Assembly (NCBI GenBank): GCA_018524725.1
Contig: JAEUWP010000497.1
Location: 1-64,000 of the forward strand
Direction of reading: 5' to 3'
DNA: 64,000 nucleotides
Source of the DNA: Podaxis mareebaensis
Lineage: Eukaryota; Basidiomycota; Agaricomycetes; Agaricales; Agaricaceae
Shown here: in pieces, positions 58,701 to 64,000 of the stretch
Layout: every line of letters begins with the position of its first letter
Position numbering within the stretch: the stretch's first letter is position 1
Made by a program: the position numbers and the translations under genes
The notes under the pieces: generated by a model
Database searches by the model: none
Told to the model about the DNA's origin: nothing
Seen by the model: the letters and a program-made list of their open reading frames with translations, nothing else

Positions 58701-60686
58701 ACTGATACCTGCTCACACATCAATGACTTGTTGGATGAGCCAATACTAGTTGCACAACCATTAATAGGTTGTTCACCTACCCTTCATTATGTGAAGAGTA
58801 AAATCATTAAATTGCAAAGTGACATGCACGCATTTGCAACTAGTATAGTACCAGGGTATGACATCCTTCATAATAGGATGGGACACCCATCAGATTGCAT
58901 CCTCAAACATTTTGAGACAAATACGATCGGCTTTCCTCATGTGGACATTCCCAAAAATAGCTTAAAACCATGTGAAGGTTGTGCTATGGGAAAGATGCAT
59001 CAGAAAAGCTTTAATATAAACTTTGAGAGAGTGTCAAGGCCTCTAGAAAGAATCCACTTGGATCTTTTAGAAATGCCTAAAGTCAGTTACCAAAAATATA
59101 AATGGGTAATGACTATTCTAGATGACTTCTCCTCAAACACTTGGATTCATTTACTCCATAAAAAATCTGAAGCTCCAACAGTAATGAAGAACTTCTTGAC
59201 CTTAGTTGGAAAACATATTGGCGGTTCAGTAAAGTTCTTACATACTGATTGAGGAGGAGAATATGTCCAAGAAAGCTTACAAGCTCTCTTATGCTCTCAA
59301 GGGATTATCTATGTGACTAGCACTCCACATGCTCACCAACAAAATGGTAGAGTGGAACACCTCAACTGAACATTGATGGATAAAGCAGAAGCCATGTGGC
59401 ATCATGCTTGTATTCCAGACAGTTGGTGGGAATTTGTGATTGATACAGCATGTTATCTTTACAATCATACTCCCATGTCATGACTTAATTGGAAAACCCC
59501 TCAAGAAGTTTTAACAGGTGTGAAACCTGATGTTTCTAAATTCAGAACCTTTGGATGTGGTGCCTACACATTCTTACCCAAAGAAGTCTGCAAAGATAAA
59601 TTATCCCCTAAATCAGAATTAATGATATTCCTGGGATATTCTCTGGACCAGAAGAATTATCTTTTCATGCGTCATCTGCAAGGCAATGTACTCTACATTA
59701 TGCCTACTGCTATTTTTGACGAACAATTCTTCCCTAAATGTTCTGAAAAGAAACATAGATCGAGTAGTAGTCGAAGTTCTTCTTCAAGAACTCCTATGCC
59801 ACAAAGTGAGGTAATTATTTACCCTAGACAGGATAATTTGAGGTCACCACCTCCAGAATGACCTTTGTTTCCAATGCCACCATTGTCCTCTTTGTCCAGT
59901 CCAGATCCTAGATATTGGAATGGAACTCCAGATATAGAAAATGACAATGATGACAAGGACAGCCAGCATGACCTTCCATGAGAAGATCATGATTCTGATC
60001 TAGAATATGCTGATCCTAAAGATTATCCTGATCTAGAAAGACATTCGCCTGTGTCAAGCACTGATCCAAATGATAATCGAGATCCATCTCCATATTTAGA
60101 TGACTTTGAAGAACAAGGTGATGATCGACCTTATATGGCATCTCCCCCTGTTTCTCAGTCACCAAGATTAGAAGATCATGAGAATTGCAGTGATGATCCC
60201 CCAATTAGGGAAGAATCATCAAGCCCAGTACCAAGGACTTCTGAAAGCAAAGTACCACATGGTCCTGCTATGACGTCTTCTAGGTTTTCTCCTATGAAAC
60301 CTGCTCAGAAACGTCAAGCCGCTTCTCCACCATGGATGCAACAATGGCAATCACCTTCTAATCAACATCCTCAAAGAGAACATCAGGTTCCTTCTAAACC
60401 CAGAAACATATATGGAGATCAACATCTGGCAAAAGTTCTACATAATTATAGAGGCTTCAAATGGATACCTCCTAAAGGAGAACCATTACTTGAGCAAATC
60501 CATAAACGAAGCCCAGTAGCACTTCCCAATGTTGAAAATGAAATGCCACCTGATAAACACATGCTTGATTCTTTGCAAACTTCCACATCAATGGAACTAA
60601 TGATGGTACATCATGTAAATAAGTTATGCAAAGAAGGAGGAGTACAGTTCATCAATTTTCTTTTCGCGAACAAAGTTAATGTGTAA
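55782..60686 (+). pseudogene. Copia gag-protease-integrase polyprotein with ten in-frame stops
   Basis: The frame that begins MALTIATSSLPKLEG at 55782 runs without any shift to 60686. The gag domain covers the first 190 codons (YKFWARCLQGAL, LWTYLQTQFG). A lysine-rich tract KKKKAPKKKKSP is near 56610. A remnant of the C-W-x-K-GG gag motif is at 58180. The protease site LLDSGASGHY has its Asp at 58431. The pre-integrase finger is HNRMGH with CEGC. The integrase core has D at 59061, D at 59247 and E at 59355, that is DD35E, with PHAHQQNGRVEH. Stops: TGA at 56289, 56502, 58650, 59250, 59367, 59481, 59859 and 59979, TAA at 57105 and TAG at 58128. Each could come from CGA, CAA or CAG by one C-to-T change. 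The final TAA at 60684 is made by the inserted second element. The copy is dead but structurally well kept. Confidence 0.88.
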
Positions 60687-60702
60687 GGGCTGGGCCCTTA
60701 CA
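60682..60702. repeat. Palindromic LTR end
   Basis: The arms TGTAAGGGC (60682-60690) and GCCCTTACA (60694-60702) are exact reverse complements around three bases. TG-started palindromic termini are common for fungal Ty3-type LTRs. The 3' border of this LTR, somewhere before 61059, could not be fixed. Confidence 0.6.
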
Positions 60703-61058
60703 GTCGTATCTTCAATTGTTCAGGATTATTTAAGTTGCTCGTTAATAATTAATCATTCATTTTATTGTTTGTCTTTGACCTTGATGGATTACTCAATCCA
60801 TCAAAATGCATTCCTTATAAATCTTGTCGTCAGCTGTCGTTAGGATAGCTGACCTTATACCACACGTCTAAGTACACCCAATACATCAGGCTTATAGTAC
60901 TTCGGCGTGAACGTAAGGTCAATAGCTCTATAGTAAACCCAACAGGTTTACACTTTTTTACTATACCCCACACTTGGGCATGTACTAAGTGAATCCATTA
61001 AATGCAATTATTGCGCTTAGAAGCCTAAAGCAAAACACTCTCGTCACCACTCACTCAA

Positions 61059-64000
61059 ATGACCTCACAGTACAACCATCCCCCTGGGCACTATGATGTG
61101 TCCAAAGACACGCAACTGCATTTTGATGCGACGACACGCAATGCGAGTGCACAAGACATGCACACACCACCTACACCCCATCCCCCATCTATCCCATCAC
61201 CACACAATGACCTGACATCACCAATTCCCATCACCATCCCTCCAACAGATGCATCGACTCACGACTCATCCACTACCGGCGAGGAAGCTCCAGAGGAGCT
61301 TCCTCTTTTCCCCAAACTCGAAACGAGACATCCCCTCGCAGTGCGACCTGTGTCACCCAACACAGCACACTGGTCCGATGGTTCACAGTCTGAACCATCG
61401 ATGCCAGAATTCTCGCCACCAACCCTTACTGATGTGGTCTCCCTAGAAGACCAAGTTAACTCAATATTTACAGACTATGGCATTATCAAACGCCAATGCC
61501 AACACCAGATGTTGGTATATGCCAAAATGATTGTAGTGGAGTTGTACAGGGAAACCGACTCACCAGTAGAAGTCAGTTCCAATCGATTCCACACCACTTA
61601 TATCAAAGCTTTAACAAAGCTTTGCATGGCCTACCAAAAGGCTCGGGCCATGAAGGTCAAACGAACTGACCTTACACCCATGCACAGCATGTACAAAATA
61701 CAACCCACGCAACCATACCTCAAGCACATTCTCGACTCCACTAATGATGGGATCACCTTTGATCCCCTCAATGCCAAAATTGACGAAGCAATCAAGAGGG
61801 CTGAACAACACCCAGTGCACGAACACAATCATCAACGCAATAACGATGGACCACCAGCAACGCCCCAACCACAACTTCGCATTGCACCACCATCGCCTGC
61901 TGCTCTATCGAACACCACCCAAGCTGTGGCACACTTGCATGTGCCCCGGCAACCTGGGGAGATGGACCAGGCATACAATGAACACCTTAGCACACAATGA
62001 TGACATGCACAAGGGTACGGCCTTAGAGCTGCCCACTTTACTATCGAAGAGTCCACTGTCACGGATGGCGAAACTGTCCTGGGAAATGACACCTTTGCAA
62101 ACCATCAACAATGCTATGCCCCAACTGGTGGGGCATTGCAAATACAACCACCCTCACTGTTAATGCAGCCTGACCACCAAAGTCAGACTACCATCTCAAA
62201 CTCCCAATGGTCACCATGACTACCCCCTATCCCCTCTCCTAAGGGGAAAGGACTAATGGGTGCACCATTGCCGAGGATGATGATGCAAGGTAACAACTAC
62301 CTTGCAATGAATCTTGCTAAACCAAACTCAGGAATGATAAAACAAACTGCTCCACCCCTGCCAACGGCTGAACCATTGGTCGGTGGTAAATCCCCAGTGG
62401 CTTTGACATCAAATGTCAAAGCCGAACAGCCCTCAGCTACTAGCATTCAGGTGAATGCTAATACAATCCAAGCATCGAGCACGCCGTTTGCACTACCCAC
62501 GGCTAAACGAACCCCTCGTGCTGACAAATGGAGCAACCATATCACTCTACAATGAATGCATAATGAAGATATCCACACTCATGGGTCATCTATGATAGAT
62601 GACCAGTACGTTAGGTTCAATGGACATATACCCATTGAAGCGACCATGTTGGAACATGAGGAGCAAAAACTCACTACTCGTGTATTCTTCGGAGGCCCCC
62701 TTAAGATGCCTCAAACATCCGACCCCCACAAAACAGTTAGGGTGGCCTCCCCACCCCAACAACCAGTACTACCGCCTTCGTGGGGACAAAGTCTGCCCCC
62801 GCTATGTAACCTAAACCCTCTCTGAAACCTCCCTCCGGTACGAGAGGAAGAAGAAGAGGATGAAGAAGAGGAGGAATGAGAGGTGCATAACACCTCACGA
62901 CTCCCAACACCAAATTGAGGGACTCATCATTACTCCCTAGTTAGAGAAGCATGCGATGAGTCCGTAACTCTGGGGATTGTGCAATCCATCCAGAGCTACA
63001 ATAATCTGATGTATGATCATTTACATAGAACGATCGACCAATACCTTGCACAACCAATTGAATATCCCGAAGGTTATAAACCTTCATTGAACAAGCTCCC
63101 CACAGAAAAGAGCTTGGAGCCATACGGTGGAAGTCACCAATTCAGAGACTTATTGTCATTCGTGACAAGTCTCTGTGCCAACTTTGCCATGAAGGGACTA
63201 GGGGGACAAAACCCCGCCATGGACCGTTTATGTATCCTGACCCTCCAATACTATCTCGTTGGAGAGGCGAAAGAGATGTTCGTTTGCCATGTACTTAGCA
63301 TAGATCGTAGTAAATACGATTGGACTTTCAAGAGTGTCATAACGGCACTCTATGACAGATTTATCAGACTGACATCAATGCATGAGGCTCGTGAAAGCCT
63401 CAAGGGAGTCAAATACAATCCCAAGGGATTCAACACTATTACGATGCCATCTTGGGCTACTCGCAAGACATGGCAGTCCATCCTGATGATTATTCTCTCA
63501 TCGAGACCTTCTTAGAAGGTCTACTGCAAACTATGAGACACTTCCTCATGTTTGACAGAGGACTGTCACCTGAAATGAATCAACTCAAAGACTTCATAGT
63601 GCACGCAGCTGATTATGAGAATCAGATGCAAAGCAGCACCTTCTTCGAAAGGGTTTTGAAACCCTCTCAATCACACAAACCATTGGCAGGCTTCCCAAAG
63701 AAGCCTGCCACAGCAGAACCAAGAACGAGGACCGCATGGGTCCCTCATCGCATATCTGCAGGATGGGATCGCATCCCTGCTCATGAACTAAGGCAATCCT
63801 CGAATGCCTTTCCTCCAAAGCAACTGTCAAGACCTCCACCTCGACAACATAAACCCAAGGCTCAATTCAAACCACAGGTACAGAGCAAGGTACCTGTTAA
63901 GCAGAACCAAGGGAACAAGGCCACAGAGAAAGGGCCTTGTTACGAATGTGGAAAACATGGCCACTGGACACAAGAATGCCCAGAGAAGGGAAAACGACGC
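61059..64000 (+). pseudogene. Gypsy-type gag with in-frame stops and one frameshift, partial
   Basis: Starts MTSQYNHPPGHYDVS. A proline/threonine-rich N-terminal half is followed by a helical region (QVNSIFTDYGIIKRQCQHQMLVYAK) and, from about 62980, the retrotransposon gag domain (FRDLLSFVTSLCANFAMKG, TLQYYLVGEAKEMF). The frame carries TGA at 61998, 62001, 62217, 62553, 62823, 62877 and 62916, each possibly from CGA. A one-base loss near 63436 shifts the frame; after it the sequence reads on as YDAILGYSQDM, TFLEGLLQTMRHFL and, at the end, the zinc knuckle CYECGKHGHWTQEC. It continues past the window. Confidence 0.78.

Larger units (their letters stand above)
54952..60681 (+). mobile_element. 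Ty1/copia retrotransposon, 5' part, interrupted before reverse transcriptase
   Basis: In order: an inferred LTR, a primer binding site, a UBN2-type gag, a long extra segment, an aspartic protease and an integrase with pre-integrase zinc finger. This gag-PR-IN order is that of Ty1/copia. The coding frame continues into the variable linker after integrase and is broken at 60682 by a second element, so RT and RNase H are absent from the window. The coding part carries ten in-frame stops and no frameshift. It is CpG-poor: the 320 bases 56001-56320 contain no CG. Confidence 0.88.
60682..64000 (+). mobile_element. Ty3/gypsy-like retrotransposon, 5' part, inserted in the copia element
   Basis: It begins with an LTR-like end at 60682, has a non-coding leader to about 61058, then a long gag frame with a CCHC zinc knuckle at 63938-63979. 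The window ends before protease and reverse transcriptase, so the superfamily call rests on the gag form and knuckle only. The position, in the copia linker between integrase and reverse transcriptase, shows it arrived later than the copia element. Confidence 0.7.

Noticed and set aside
58650..59983. Repeated TGA inside the copia frame as a sign of a recoded TGA (Trp or Sec) genetic code
   Set aside because: Intact host genes here (CWC27, UBC6, the M28 peptidase, POL1) use TGA as their natural stop, and TAA and TAG also occur in the same element frame. C-to-T decay is simpler.
1..64000. CRISPR array, bacterial operon or prophage
   Set aside because: No spaced direct repeats are present, and the genes are intron-bearing fungal genes.

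Overview
The window comes from the nuclear genome of a filamentous basidiomycete, most likely an Agaricomycete. Genes are split by many short GT-AG introns of about 45-70 bp. Several families are typical of mushrooms: a DUF6533-type membrane protein, a DUF6593-type protein, F-box/leucine-rich proteins and a small protein resembling I66 protease inhibitors. There are no bacterial-style operons, no CRISPR array and no rRNA or tRNA gene that I could support.

Layout from left to right. Positions 1-2594 hold no supportable gene. CWC27 (2595-4651, +) and a SAM-dependent methyltransferase (4778-5809, -) converge. A small I66-like gene lies at 7905-8350 (-) and an FAD monooxygenase at 9464-11310 (+). 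A gene-free stretch of about 4.7 kb follows. UBC6 (16051-17505, +) and thymidylate kinase (17983-18862, -) converge. A 164-bp foldback repeat (19026-19189) and a cysteine-rich small secreted protein gene (20817-21299, +) come next. A PARG-like protein (22714-23698, +) and the BUD20 homologue (23988-24550, -) also converge. Then come a doubtful LRR gene, a DUF6533-type gene (27072-28937, +), a decayed coproporphyrinogen oxidase fragment (29091-29452, +), an aquaglyceroporin (29881-31255, -), an F-box protein (33812-35682, +), a secreted M28 aminopeptidase (37153-38717, +), a DUF6593-type protein (38987-40115, +), the DNA polymerase alpha catalytic subunit (40806-46037, -), an MFS transporter (47975-50381, -), a flavin-reductase-like protein (51198-52079, +), a hypothetical ORF (52239-53060, +) and an F-box-like gene (53464-54881, -).

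The last 9 kb are retrotransposons. A Ty1/copia element starts with an inferred LTR at 54952, has a half-tRNA-type primer binding site, and keeps one reading frame through gag, protease and integrase. It is cut just before reverse transcriptase by a second, Ty3/gypsy-like element that starts at 60682 and runs off the window. Every premature stop in the copia frame can be explained by one C-to-T change, and CpG is scarce there, which suggests cytosine methylation and deamination.

The genes are mostly unrelated housekeeping and accessory functions: splicing, ER-associated degradation, dTTP synthesis, ribosome assembly, DNA replication, and transport and secretion. I see no pathway cluster. Exon structures marked as closing in frame were worked out by hand from splice signals and homology known to me; no search was run.
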